A stretch of 64,000 nt of DNA from Idiomarina fontislapidosi (lineage in GTDB: Bacteria; Pseudomonadota; Gammaproteobacteria; Enterobacterales; Alteromonadaceae): the NCBI RefSeq assembly GCF_003226255.1, contig NZ_QJST01000002.1, forward strand, positions 310,001 to 374,000. Direction: 5' to 3'. This document shows positions 37,571-46,786 of this stretch, piece by piece. How positions within the stretch are numbered: position 1 is the first letter of the stretch; each line of letters begins with the position of its first letter. The position numbers and the translations under genes are program-made. The notes below the pieces were generated by a model that was not told the origin of the DNA, did not search any database, and worked only from the letters and a program-made list of their open reading frames with translations.

Positions 37571-39300
37571 ATAAACTGGTTATTGCCGCTGTCATTTTAC
37601 TCAGTGCGGGCAATGTTTCTGCACAACAATGCGGTGAAGATACCAAGCCGCTCACGGCTATTTCAGCAATTCAAGGCACCTCGTGGCAGTCGCCATTGGT
37701 TGGGCAAGAAGTTACGACTTCGGGCACAGTCACTGCAAATTGGTCCAACGATAACGAGCTCAATGGCTTTGTCATCCAAAGTAACGAACCTGATGATGAC
37801 TCACGCAGCTCTGAAGCGCTTTTCGTCACGACTAAAATCGCACAACAGTTTGCTGTTGGTGATCTCGTCGTCGTTACTGGAGAAGTGAGCGAAGTCAACG
37901 AGCAAACTCGATTGACCGACGTGACCGCCCTTGTATCCTGCCCTCAAGCACGACCAGTTCCCGCACCCGTCACGGTGAGTTTGCCATTTTCAAACCATGA
38001 GCAACGCGAACAGTACGAACACATGTTGGTGACGTTAACAGCTGCAAAAAGCCAACAACTGACGATTTCAGGGCATTACCAACTGGCTCGCCATGGCTAT
38101 TTTGATGTCTCAAGCGGTCGCTTGTTGACTCCATCGCAAGTCGCAGAGCCAGGTAAAGCGGCACGCGAGCATATGCAACGCAACCAGCTCAACCGTGTAC
38201 AAGTCGATGATAATAGTGACATTGAGCCGACAACCTTGCCATTCAGCCAATTGAACAGTACAGCACAAAACTCACTGCGCAGTGGCACCACCTTGGCACC
38301 TATCGTGGGCATTCTTACTGAGTTCCGCGGTCGAGCCCGTATTCAACCAACCGAAGCGTTAAGCGCCGAACAAATAAATGAGCCGACAAGCCCGACTGGC
38401 AAAGCAGACAACTTAAGGATCTCCAGCTTCAATGTGCTTAACCTGTTTAATGGCGATGGCGAGCAAAACGGCTTTCCCACTGAGCGTGGTGCCGATACAT
38501 TTGCTGCTTACCAGCGCCAGCAAACTAAAATTGTCTCTGCGTTAGTCGAAATCGATGCCGATGTGTTTGGTTTAATGGAAGTCGAAAACGATGGCTACGG
38601 TGCAGATAGTGCGATTGTGCAACTGGTGAATGAACTCAATAGCGCCCAAGACAACCAGTATGTTATCGCTGAACCCCGCGCTCAACGACTCGGTGACGAC
38701 CAAATTGCTGTTGGGTTAATTTATAACCGTGATCGTGTTAAACCCGTTGGTCATGCTCTCACCTTCACGCAAGGTCCATTCCGCTCAGGTAGCCGCCCGC
38801 CGCTCGCGCAAGTATTTGAAGATAAGCGCACCGGCGAACAGTTCACTGCGGTGGTCAACCACTTCAAGTCGAAAGGCGGTTGCCCAGAACAAGGACCCAA
38901 CGCAAACCAACGTGATGGTCAATACTGTTGGAACCAACAACGTGTCGACTCAGCAAAAGCGTTAACCGAATGGGTTGCCAAGAATGACTTCCCAACCCCC
39001 GTGCTACTCGGTGACTTTAATGCTTACTTCAAAGAAGACCCGTTACGCTATATCGAGTCACAAGGCTATACCAACGTGTCTGGTGCCGAGGATTATTCGT
39101 ACGTATTTGATAGCCAAGCCGGTGCACTTGACCATATCTTGGTTGATAATGCCTTAAACGACCGAATTAAAAATGTGCAGCACATTCATTACAATAGTGA
39201 TGAGCCGACTGTATTCAGTTACCAAGACACCGACCATTTTGAACCGGGTCCCTATCGTTCATCCGATCATGACCCCGTCATTATCGACGTGGCGTTTTAA
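37567..39300 (+). CDS. Secreted ExeM/NucH-type endonuclease/exonuclease/phosphatase
   Basis: A 577-residue exported nuclease. Signal peptide MNKLVIAAVILLSAGNVSAQQ with cleavage after VSA. Residues about 25-130 form an OB-fold domain as in YhcR-type nucleases. The catalytic EEP domain has SSFNVLNLFNGDGE near 282, LMEVENDGYG near 337, VVNHFKSKGG near 432, VLLGDFNAY near 479 and SDHDPVIIDV at the end. Shewanella ExeM is longer and, as I recall, has a GlyGly-CTERM tail; neither extension nor tail is present, so it is probably free in the periplasm or medium. Possible role in extracellular DNA or phosphate use. Confidence 0.87.
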   Translation: MNKLVIAAVILLSAGNVSAQQCGEDTKPLTAISAIQGTSWQSPLVGQEVTTSGTVTANWSNDNELNGFVIQSNEPDDDSRSSEALFVTTKIAQQFAVGDLVVVTGEVSEVNEQTRLTDVTALVSCPQARPVPAPVTVSLPFSNHEQREQYEHMLVTLTAAKSQQLTISGHYQLARHGYFDVSSGRLLTPSQVAEPGKAAREHMQRNQLNRVQVDDNSDIEPTTLPFSQLNSTAQNSLRSGTTLAPIVGILTEFRGRARIQPTEALSAEQINEPTSPTGKADNLRISSFNVLNLFNGDGEQNGFPTERGADTFAAYQRQQTKIVSALVEIDADVFGLMEVENDGYGADSAIVQLVNELNSAQDNQYVIAEPRAQRLGDDQIAVGLIYNRDRVKPVGHALTFTQGPFRSGSRPPLAQVFEDKRTGEQFTAVVNHFKSKGGCPEQGPNANQRDGQYCWNQQRVDSAKALTEWVAKNDFPTPVLLGDFNAYFKEDPLRYIESQGYTNVSGAEDYSYVFDSQAGALDHILVDNALNDRIKNVQHIHYNSDEPTVFSYQDTDHFEPGPYRSSDHDPVIIDVAF

Positions 39301-40289
39301 CCACGCTCGTTACCAAATCTGAGTTCAAACTCCACACCAACCATCCAATGGCCTCGCCGCGTTTCATAACGTTCTTCGCGAGGCCAATGATGCCCTACCC
39401 ATGTTTCCATCAATAACCACGACTTATAAATTTTGCGTCTATCCAGCACCCGAACGCCATAATCCACCACGGTGACAGGCGCTTCATTTTCGCCCTCTGA
39501 CCAGATCTCGGCCGCGTATGCATGATCCTTATCGGTTAGTAGATACATGATGGCAGACGAGCTCCAACGCACACCCTGTGTTTCTTGTGCAAAAGTACCC
39601 AGTGCCGACCATTTCGCAACAAGATCGGTGGTAAGTTGGGTTTCGGTATCAATGCGCTGCGCGATGCCATAACCGTCACTATCCCGCCAAAAAACAGAAG
39701 ATTCCCAACGCATCAGGCTCTTATCTGAAAGGATACTATCCACACGGTATCGCGCCCGCGCATAAGTATCAAAGCGTATGCCACCACGCACACCAATGCT
39801 GTAGGTCAGTCGATGTGCTTCATTTACTTGCCGACTAAAACCTAAACCAACCAACCATTCATCGTCAGTGGTCGGCGAGTTAATCACCGATGGCCTGCCC
39901 ACATCTTGTTGGTCTAGAAACTCCCCTTCATCGACTTGGCCCAAAAAGGCGGAAAAGTCCTCTTTCGCATGCGGCAGCTTGAATTGTGCACGAAATCGCG
40001 AATCGACCTCAAACTTATGGTACCCCGACCATTGCGGAGCTAATGTTAAGCGGCCGTACGTCTCGTGGTCTTCGCTATTCATTCCTCGGTCTGCAAAAAA
40101 ACCATCTATCCAGCGTGCACTTGACTCAACAGTGGTTTCCAAGCCCTTACGAAAGCCTTCTAGCCAACCGTCAGAAGCGCCTTCTTGTGTGTTCGCTTGT
40201 GCCGCCTCGTCTGACGCCTGCGCACACACTGCCGGCGACATGAGCCATAGCACGCATATAAAAATTCGATTTACATAAATCTTTTTCAT
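39297..40289 (-). CDS. Putative outer-membrane beta-barrel protein
   Basis: A 330-residue exported protein of unknown family. Signal peptide [25 protein letters not shown] with cleavage near VCAQA. A helical stretch ([25 protein letters not shown]) precedes a part with many alternating strands and aromatic residues, such as [28 protein letters not shown], ending in [14 protein letters not shown]. The strands suggest an outer-membrane barrel, although the last residue is not the usual aromatic. It converges on the nuclease gene with overlapping stop codons (TTAA, 39297-39300) and is divergent from msrAB, 47 bases apart. Family name unknown to me. Confidence 0.65.
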   Translation of the reverse strand: MKKIYVNRIFICVLWLMSPAVCAQASDEAAQANTQEGASDGWLEGFRKGLETTVESSARWIDGFFADRGMNSEDHETYGRLTLAPQWSGYHKFEVDSRFRAQFKLPHAKEDFSAFLGQVDEGEFLDQQDVGRPSVINSPTTDDEWLVGLGFSRQVNEAHRLTYSIGVRGGIRFDTYARARYRVDSILSDKSLMRWESSVFWRDSDGYGIAQRIDTETQLTTDLVAKWSALGTFAQETQGVRWSSSAIMYLLTDKDHAYAAEIWSEGENEAPVTVVDYGVRVLDRRKIYKSWLLMETWVGHHWPREERYETRRGHWMVGVEFELRFGNERG

Positions 40290-40336
40290 CCCGACTGACC
40301 TATATTGTTATTAGATGCGGTAATCTAGGAGGCTTT

Positions 40337-41470
40337 ATGTCCAAATATATTTTTACCGTGCTTGCTCTACTTTTCACTCACTTGAGCATGGCACAAAATG
40401 AAATCAACGAAAAGCAATCTCATGAGCAAATAGCAACTTTTGCAGGTGGTTGCTTTTGGTGCGTAGAAGAAGCGTTCGAGCAAATGAATGGCGTACGCGA
40501 AGTAATATCGGGTTACAGCGGTGGTAGTGAAGAGAACCCAACCTATGAGCAAGTCTCTGCTGGGCAAACAGGTCATACCGAGAGCGTGCAAGTCTACTAT
40601 GATCCTAACATTGTCTCTTATGCTGCATTGGTACAGAAGTTTTGGCGTATCATTAATCCAACAGACAATCGTGGTCAGTTTGTCGATCGTGGACAGCAAT
40701 ACCGTCCGGAAATTTTCTATCACAATGAGCAGCAACGCCAGATAGCTCAACAGACTAAACAATGGTTAGCCAAAAACGGACCGTTCGATAAGTCCATAGT
40801 CGTGCCCATCACCCGGTTTGAATCGTTTTATCCCGCCGAGGATTATCACCAAGACTATTACGACAAGAACCCTATCCGTTACAAGGTGTACACCTTTAAC
40901 TCAGGTCGCTACGACTTTATTGAGAAGTTTTGGGGTGATACCTCGGGTATCGATTATCAACAGTACACTAACCAAAACCCCAACGGCGTGAGTCAATCGG
41001 ATGCCGCTCAAGCAAGCTGGAAGAATTACAGTAAACCCAGTGACGATGTGTTAAGACGTCAACTCACTGACATCCAGTATGAAGTCACGCAAGAGGACGG
41101 GACTGAAGAGCCTTTTAATAATCCATATTGGGATAATAAACGCGCAGGCATTTATGTCGACATACTCAGTGGTGAACCCTTATTTTCATCGACCGATAAG
41201 TATAAATCGGGCACAGGTTGGCCGAGTTTCACTCAGCCCATCCAATCGGATGCAGTGGTAGAGAAAGAGGATAATAGTTGGTTCTACACCCGTACTGAGA
41301 TTCGCAGCCGTTATGGTAATAACCATATCGGCCACGTATTCACCGACGGCCCCGAGCCAACGGGCCTGCGTTACTGCATGAACTCAGCAGCGCTTGAATT
41401 TATCCCACTCGAGGAAATGCAAGAGCGCGGCTATGGCGAATACATTTCGTATGTATCCGCCATCCAATAA
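40337..41470 (+). CDS. msrAB: Exported bifunctional methionine sulfoxide reductase MsrA-MsrB
   Basis: Repairs both stereoisomers of oxidised methionine. Signal peptide [19 protein letters not shown], so the enzyme acts in the periplasm. The MsrA domain is about residues 32-200 with active-site [11 protein letters not shown] (Cys39). The MsrB domain is about 225-370 with SGTGWPSF and the catalytic [11 protein letters not shown] (Cys347). The CxxC zinc pair usual in MsrB is replaced by [11 protein letters not shown], as in other fused MsrAB proteins. RBS TAGGAGGC gives strong support for the start. The stop lies only four bases from the convergent asnB-like stop. Confidence 0.94.
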   Translation: MSKYIFTVLALLFTHLSMAQNEINEKQSHEQIATFAGGCFWCVEEAFEQMNGVREVISGYSGGSEENPTYEQVSAGQTGHTESVQVYYDPNIVSYAALVQKFWRIINPTDNRGQFVDRGQQYRPEIFYHNEQQRQIAQQTKQWLAKNGPFDKSIVVPITRFESFYPAEDYHQDYYDKNPIRYKVYTFNSGRYDFIEKFWGDTSGIDYQQYTNQNPNGVSQSDAAQASWKNYSKPSDDVLRRQLTDIQYEVTQEDGTEEPFNNPYWDNKRAGIYVDILSGEPLFSSTDKYKSGTGWPSFTQPIQSDAVVEKEDNSWFYTRTEIRSRYGNNHIGHVFTDGPEPTGLRYCMNSAALEFIPLEEMQERGYGEYISYVSAIQ

Positions 41471-41474
41471 ACGA

Positions 41475-43490
41475 CTAAGCAATCCAACCCAGTTCCTGAG
41501 CGCGCTGCTGTGCTTGCTCAGGAACATTGGTTGCGACAAAGTGGTGATGTAACACTTGTACACCTAGCATGTGGTTGATAACCGCATCCAGTTGGACTTG
41601 CTCTTCAGGCGTAACATCACTTGAATTATGGCGTGTGAAGACCGCTTCTACCTCTTCAAAGTCCAACAGACCCGCGTCTTTCACCGCTTGCTCACTCAAA
41701 AACTCGTCCGCTAAATGTTCCACTGCTTTCCATTTCTCCGGGTCGGTATGAGCAGGAGGCGCCATGAAGGCAAATTTTTCGCGCTTATACAGCGTTTCTG
41801 GCAGCAGGCCTTTCATCGCCTCACGCAGTACGTATTTCTCTTTATTACCCTTAATACGTAAATGCGGCGGCACCGTGAAAGCATACTCGGCTAGGTGGTG
41901 GTCAAGAAACGCGGGTCGAGCTTCCATTGAGTTCGCCATGTCTACGCGGTCGCCACCCCAGGTCAGAATTTGCCCCTCTAACATGGTTTTAATCCAAACA
42001 TATTGCGCTCTATCCAGCGGATGGCGACCAGCCAAGTAGGTTTCATCCAAAGTATCTGCAATCGCTTTACCCGGATCGTAATCTTCCAGCTGCGTACGTA
42101 GCGCTTTATTAATTAATGGCTTTGCCACACTGCTACACGACAACCAGGGTTGAACACAGCTTGGGGTAAATCCAACTTTCTTATTTAACGCATCACTACT
42201 GAATTCTTCACGCGCCAGCATCGCCCCTTTAAATAACTGGTTGTTCTTTTCTAGTAGCTTTTGCCATTCTAAACGTTCAATTTCGGGTAAATGATCTAAT
42301 CCATGCAGGAACATATCTTTACGAAAAGCCGGATAACCCGCAAATAACTCGTCTGAACCCTCGCCTGTCATGACTACTTTATAACCCGCCTCATGAACCT
42401 GCTGACTCATCAGGTACTTAGCAACACCAAGCGTGTTATAAATCGTACGTTCAGTATGCCAAAGAGTTTTCACAAAATGGTCATAGAGATCATTCGCTTT
42501 CAGCGCCATGATGTGGTGATCGGCATCAGTCGCCTCGGCCATTTCACGTGCAATTGGCGTTTCATCGTAGTCATCAGAATCAAAGCCAATGGTAAATGCT
42601 TTAACGGAGGTCTGTGTCGATGCCGACGCAAGGCCTAAAATCGAGCATGAGTCGATACCTCCCGAGAGATAACAGCCAACAGGTACGTCAGCCGTCATAC
42701 GGTGCTGAACCGCTTCTAAGAGCTTCTCACGCACGCCTTCAACATACTCAGTCTCATCCACTTCATCACCCGGATAATCATGTTCATCAGGGAAGTCGAC
42801 ATCCCAATACTTCAACGTATCAATATTGAGCTTGCCATCATTACGTTTGATTTTAACCACTTGTCCCGGCTGTACTTGATGCACACCTTCGAACGCTGTG
42901 GAACCTGGGACCATCACTTGAATTAATTGGTGGTATAACCCTTCGGCTGAAAATGACCGTTTAACCTGAGGGTGAGCAAATAACACTTTCAGCTCTGAAC
43001 CAAATACCACCCCTTCATCAGTTTCCGTCCAATACAACGGTTTAATACCAAAACGGTCACGCACTAAATACAGTGTGTCCTCGTGTTTATCGTATAAACC
43101 AAACGCAAATTCGCCACGCAACTCCTTTAACGTATCCTCAAGGCCGTAACGCTCGAATAAGTGCAACACGATCTCCGAATCACTTTTTGTGCGAAACCGA
43201 GCGCCGCGCGCCGTTAAGTCTGCGCGAATACGTTTAAAGTCATAAAACTCACCATTGTGAGTTAACATCAGCCGTTCATCTTGCGAAAGAAAAGGTTGCT
43301 TAGCACGCTCTTCATTCAAATCAATAATCGACAGCCGAGCATGGCTAAACCCTACGCCTTGCTCGGGCTGTATATGATACCCATAACCATCGGGACCCCG
43401 GTGATGCATTATCGCAGCCATATTGACCAAGGTCTGAGCGTCGATAGGATTATTGACGCGGTGATTGAATACTCCAGCAATTCCGCACAT
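41475..43490 (-). CDS. asnB: Asparagine-synthase-type glutamine amidotransferase
   Basis: A 671-residue class II glutamine amidotransferase/synthetase. The N-terminal nucleophile is Cys2 (MCGIAGVFNH), followed by HHRGPDGYG, RLSIIDL and LVRDRFGIKPLYW of the glutaminase domain. The synthetase domain has the PP-loop LSGGIDS (residues 276-281) and MTGEGSDELFAGYPAF. It is over 100 residues longer than E. coli AsnB, like AsnB paralogues involved in surface-sugar or peptide amidation. It lies 17 bases after a carbamoyltransferase homologue in a five-gene operon, so the amidated substrate may not be free aspartate. The symbol reflects the family only. Confidence 0.85.
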   Translation of the reverse strand: MCGIAGVFNHRVNNPIDAQTLVNMAAIMHHRGPDGYGYHIQPEQGVGFSHARLSIIDLNEERAKQPFLSQDERLMLTHNGEFYDFKRIRADLTARGARFRTKSDSEIVLHLFERYGLEDTLKELRGEFAFGLYDKHEDTLYLVRDRFGIKPLYWTETDEGVVFGSELKVLFAHPQVKRSFSAEGLYHQLIQVMVPGSTAFEGVHQVQPGQVVKIKRNDGKLNIDTLKYWDVDFPDEHDYPGDEVDETEYVEGVREKLLEAVQHRMTADVPVGCYLSGGIDSCSILGLASASTQTSVKAFTIGFDSDDYDETPIAREMAEATDADHHIMALKANDLYDHFVKTLWHTERTIYNTLGVAKYLMSQQVHEAGYKVVMTGEGSDELFAGYPAFRKDMFLHGLDHLPEIERLEWQKLLEKNNQLFKGAMLAREEFSSDALNKKVGFTPSCVQPWLSCSSVAKPLINKALRTQLEDYDPGKAIADTLDETYLAGRHPLDRAQYVWIKTMLEGQILTWGGDRVDMANSMEARPAFLDHHLAEYAFTVPPHLRIKGNKEKYVLREAMKGLLPETLYKREKFAFMAPPAHTDPEKWKAVEHLADEFLSEQAVKDAGLLDFEEVEAVFTRHNSSDVTPEEQVQLDAVINHMLGVQVLHHHFVATNVPEQAQQRAQELGWIA

Positions 43491-43507
43491 CTTCGTTTTT
43501 CCTTGTG

Positions 43508-44575
43508 TTATACGACATCGATAACGCGCTCAGCGCGTTGAACCATACACGTGAGTAACGCCATTCTTAAAAACACCGCCCCGCGGGCTTGGCTGAAATA
43601 CCAATTATGCGGCGTGTGATCGAGATCCGTTGCCAGTTCGGGTCCTCTCGCCAAAGGATGCAATATGATCGCATCTTTCTTCAATGGAGATTGCGCATCG
43701 AGACTGAATGATTTCCCATAGGTATTAAACGTTTCGCCTTCCCAAGATATCGCATTGATATACACCACATCGATATCGGGTAGCGTTGCATTGAGGTCTG
43801 TTGAGGTACGCACGCGGATACCCGCTTGCTCAATTTGCTCCCGTTGCTGTTCGGCAAAAAGCTGATCGGCGACGGATTCGTCATGAATGATAACCAACTC
43901 TTTGACGGCATCTGGAAACTTCAGCAAGCTTTTGATTAAACTTCTGACGGTACGCATTTTATTGGGGACACCGATAATGCCTACACTCACCGCATGTTGC
44001 TTGGCGTCCGCAGTCGTCAGTTCTGGCTTCCACTTAAATAGCGCGTAAAGATCCGCTAATGCCTGCGTCGGGTGCTCATCACACCCGTTACCCGCATTAA
44101 TAATGGGTATCCGGAGCGAGTCAATCATCTCCTCTAACGAGGATTCATTGTTGTCCCTAAGCACCACACAGTCGCCGTAGTTATTAAACATTTCAGCGAC
44201 ATCAGCAAGACACTCGCCTTTCGCAATTCCCGTAGTGGAGCGATCGGTTATCGACATGATGTCGCCACCTAAGCGGTGCCAAGCACTCTCAAAAGAGAGT
44301 CTGGTCCGTGTACTGGGCTCGTAAAAAGCCGAGATAAGAATTTTGCCCTGCAACGAGGTACTGAATCGTCGTGGGTTTGCTTCATATTTTGCGGCCAGTC
44401 GAAACAACTGCAACATGCCATTTTGTGTAAACTGATCCGACGAAACGATGTGCTGATTAGCGAGTTTCAGTAGATAATCACCATCCTCTTGAATCGCTCT
44501 CAACAACGCTTTAGGGTGCGCATCACCGCACACATCAGGTCTGTCCCGTTCAAAGGAAACATCCTTTATATTCAT
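43508..44575 (-). CDS. Aspartate-carbamoyltransferase homologue with altered amino-acid site
   Basis: A 355-residue member of the aspartate/ornithine carbamoyltransferase family with an N-terminal extension of about 50 residues. The carbamoyl-phosphate site is intact: FYEPSTRTRLSFE (STRT 88-91), AKGECLADV, VVLRD (Arg140) and EHPTQALADLY (His168, Gln171). Arg208 matches E. coli Arg167. However, the E. coli loop MTRVQKER, with Arg229 and Gln231 binding aspartate, reads INAISWEG here (Ala275, Ser277), and HPLPR reads HPLAR. A substrate other than aspartate, or lost activity, is inferred. No regulatory pyrI is adjacent. It starts five bases after a 40-codon gene and leads into the asnB-like gene. 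Confidence 0.82.
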   Translation of the reverse strand: MNIKDVSFERDRPDVCGDAHPKALLRAIQEDGDYLLKLANQHIVSSDQFTQNGMLQLFRLAAKYEANPRRFSTSLQGKILISAFYEPSTRTRLSFESAWHRLGGDIMSITDRSTTGIAKGECLADVAEMFNNYGDCVVLRDNNESSLEEMIDSLRIPIINAGNGCDEHPTQALADLYALFKWKPELTTADAKQHAVSVGIIGVPNKMRTVRSLIKSLLKFPDAVKELVIIHDESVADQLFAEQQREQIEQAGIRVRTSTDLNATLPDIDVVYINAISWEGETFNTYGKSFSLDAQSPLKKDAIILHPLARGPELATDLDHTPHNWYFSQARGAVFLRMALLTCMVQRAERVIDVV

Positions 44576-44579
44576 ACAG

Positions 44580-44702
44580 TTACCATATTGATTTAGAAAA
44601 ATAATCTTTTAAAAACAGACCGATAAGCACAATAGGCGCCAGCACAGTGAGTAGCAAAGCACCTGTCACCAACAGATAAAGTGCGGTTTCTGAAATCATC
44701 AT
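44580..44702 (-). CDS. 40-residue single-span membrane protein
   Basis: A short gene of 40 codons. The protein starts MMISETALYLLVTG, has one hydrophobic helix at about residues 7-31, then a charged tail LKDYFSKSIW. The ATG overlaps the stop codon of the symporter gene (ATGA) and is preceded by AGGAGAG at a proper distance, and the stop is four bases before the carbamoyltransferase start. This spacing makes it a convincing gene. By analogy with small subunits found beside some SSS-type symporters, it may be an accessory subunit of the preceding transporter; that is inference. Confidence 0.75.
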   Translation of the reverse strand: MMISETALYLLVTGALLLTVLAPIVLIGLFLKDYFSKSIW

Positions 44703-46120
44703 TGTCGGCTCTCCTGCAATTCATGCCACGAGAATTGGCGTTTGTTAAATACAACGCCCGCTGCGCAAATCAGTCCGGACACAGCACAGGACACCAGTGC
44801 TGCAACGTAAAATCCAATCCAAAAGTAAGCAATCAGTCCTGCTATCGTACCGGCGGCCATGGCTAGCCCTGCAAACGTGCCTTGCAAGCGCCGCCAATAA
44901 AGCCCTATGACAATTGGCCATATGGTGCTGGCGACAAATGCTCCGGCAAAATTCAGTAATGCGCCTAATGTCGCTATACGGGGAAGACACAACAACCACG
45001 TCATAAAGCCTAAGCCCAACAAGCAATACCGATTAAAGCGCATGAGTTGCTGATCAGTCGCCTTTTTCTTGATTAATTTATGATAAATATCCTGTGTCAC
45101 CAGATCAGAAGACGCCGCCAATAACGAGTCGAGACTCGATGCTAAGGCAGAAAATACGACAATAAATACGACGATGGCACCCGCTTTACCCAATACAGAA
45201 GAGGCGACAGCCGGTCCTATCATGTCGGCAGACGCTGGGAATATTCCGAGCTGTGGCGCGGCGAGTGCAATGAAGCCCGTTACAATCGGAATAGGTAACC
45301 ATAGCAGACCACCGGTGATATAAGCCTTGTAAGCGACGTCTTTTCGAAAAGACAGCGCACGCGACCACCATACATTCGAGTGAAATATCTCACCCAAACC
45401 AAAAAATATATTATTGAACAAGAACATCACCGCCGCAGGAAACAGTAAATCCAGTAACTGCGGGTGCGCTTGGCTCAGTTCCGTATGTATACTGGTTAAT
45501 CCAACGTTATCGATCAACCAGTACGCGATAACGGCTACGCCAATAATGATAATCAGCGCTTGCAGAAAATCGGTTGCAATAACTGCACGCAGTCCGCCAA
45601 ACAGCGTATAGCCAACACACATGGCCAAAATAATTGTCATGCCAATGTAGTAATCCAAACCACTCAGTGCTTCGAGTAAAATCCCACCGGCCATACCGAG
45701 GCTGACTAACCAACCAAATGCGTACACCACGGAGATCACTATGAATACGCCCCATGCAAATCGTCCGTAGCGTAAGCGGATAAAGTCACCTGATGTGTAT
45801 CCTTGCGGTAGCAACTGTTTGATACGTTTTGCCATCGGCGCAAACAGCAAAAGACCGAGCGCAGCAAATGAGTAACCCACCATGCCCCAAACGCCCAGTT
45901 GGTAAGTTAACTGAGGGGCGACCAATGTGGTATTACTGGTGACCCAGGTCGCCATGGCTGTTGCCGCTGCAAACGCATAACCCACATTGCGACCTGCTAA
46001 CGCAAAATCTTCATGGGATTTATTCTTACGCCCCAGCCAGACACCAAACGCGATCCATGCCAATGCAAAGCCGATAATAATGAACAACGCCGTATGCGTA
46101 TCCAATGCAAATTCAGTCAT
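44699..46120 (-). CDS. Sodium:solute symporter (SSS family)
   Basis: Inner-membrane sodium-coupled transporter, 473 residues with about 13 hydrophobic helices. The start FALDTHTALFIIIGFALAWIAFGVWLGRKNKSHEDFALAGRNVGY is typical of the SSS/PutP family (helix, then the FALAGR segment). The core has TNTTLVAPQ-like helix 1b (SNTTLVAPQLTYQLGVWG), YTLFGGLRAVIATDFLQALI, and SALASSLDSLLAASSDLVTQDIY near 320, the usual sodium-site region. Solute unknown. The start overlaps the upstream FN3-like gene by eight bases, and the stop overlaps the 40-residue gene by four, so all are coupled. Confidence 0.9.
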   Translation of the reverse strand: MTEFALDTHTALFIIIGFALAWIAFGVWLGRKNKSHEDFALAGRNVGYAFAAATAMATWVTSNTTLVAPQLTYQLGVWGMVGYSFAALGLLLFAPMAKRIKQLLPQGYTSGDFIRLRYGRFAWGVFIVISVVYAFGWLVSLGMAGGILLEALSGLDYYIGMTIILAMCVGYTLFGGLRAVIATDFLQALIIIIGVAVIAYWLIDNVGLTSIHTELSQAHPQLLDLLFPAAVMFLFNNIFFGLGEIFHSNVWWSRALSFRKDVAYKAYITGGLLWLPIPIVTGFIALAAPQLGIFPASADMIGPAVASSVLGKAGAIVVFIVVFSALASSLDSLLAASSDLVTQDIYHKLIKKKATDQQLMRFNRYCLLGLGFMTWLLCLPRIATLGALLNFAGAFVASTIWPIVIGLYWRRLQGTFAGLAMAAGTIAGLIAYFWIGFYVAALVSCAVSGLICAAGVVFNKRQFSWHELQESRQ

Positions 46121-46583
46121 TATTCACCGCCTTCTTGTGTCCGCTAATGAGCGTGATAAGCAACAGCAAAAACAGCAAGGCGCCTATACAGAACAACGTC
46201 AGCGCTTGCCAAACGGGATAGTGTGAGACGGTGACGTTGATAGCCGTTTCGCTGACAACCGTATCTTCATGTGTAGCGCGAATAAAATAGTGACCCGACT
46301 CGAACCCCGTCAGTGTAACCTGTTCAAAATCGCCCATCACGGGCACCGTTTGTACAATGGTATCGAACGAATTAGAGGTACTGACTTGGAGATATAGAGG
46401 ACGCAACGCCGCAGGTACGTGCTCAAACTCAATGACAAAGTAACCCGCGCGCACTTCGGTTTGTGGTCCAGACAAGCGCACAGTGGTTTGCTCCTGCGCT
46501 GCTATCGAACAGGACGTCAATATACATAACAACGCAAACAGCGTTTTGTTATAGCCTTTCAGCCACACCTGAAAGCTCGTCAT
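46113..46583 (-). CDS. Exported FN3-like protein with C-terminal membrane anchor
   Basis: The first gene of the symporter operon. The frame reaches 46733, but the start MTSFQVWLKGYNKTLFALLCILTSCSIAAQ (ATG 46583) provides a signal peptide, giving 156 residues. The mature domain (about 31-120) has the spacing of a fibronectin-III-like sandwich: YFVIEFEHVPAALRPLYLQVSTSNSFDTIVQ and GFESGHYFIRATHEDTV. A hydrophobic helix at about 126-147 and a Lys-rich tail follow, so the domain should face the periplasm. I know no family name. A role in substrate capture for the symporter is a guess from operon position. Confidence 0.72.
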   Translation of the reverse strand: MTSFQVWLKGYNKTLFALLCILTSCSIAAQEQTTVRLSGPQTEVRAGYFVIEFEHVPAALRPLYLQVSTSNSFDTIVQTVPVMGDFEQVTLTGFESGHYFIRATHEDTVVSETAINVTVSHYPVWQALTLFCIGALLFLLLLITLISGHKKAVNND

Positions 46584-46786
46584 ATGATGAGTTCTTATTA
46601 TCTTTGACACAAAATTCAGCCTATCAGCGGTTCTCGGGGTTTTCAACTTAACTCGTTGAACGAGGAGAATCGGTCTATAATTTTTTAACAATTCGCGAAA
46701 AACAATAAAATCCGATACGGTTGTACAAACCAATTAGTTTTGAATTGCGTATACTAATTCAATGTAATCAACGACAAAGTTAATCT

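Noticed and set aside
37567-39300. GlyGly-CTERM sorting tail on the nuclease
   Set aside because: The protein ends in [12 protein letters not shown] directly after the catalytic motif; no Gly-rich tail and helix follow.
46721-46755. Promoter for the folK-like gene from TTGTAC and TATACT
   Set aside because: The spacing of 23 bases is too long for a sigma-70 promoter; TATACT alone is weak evidence.
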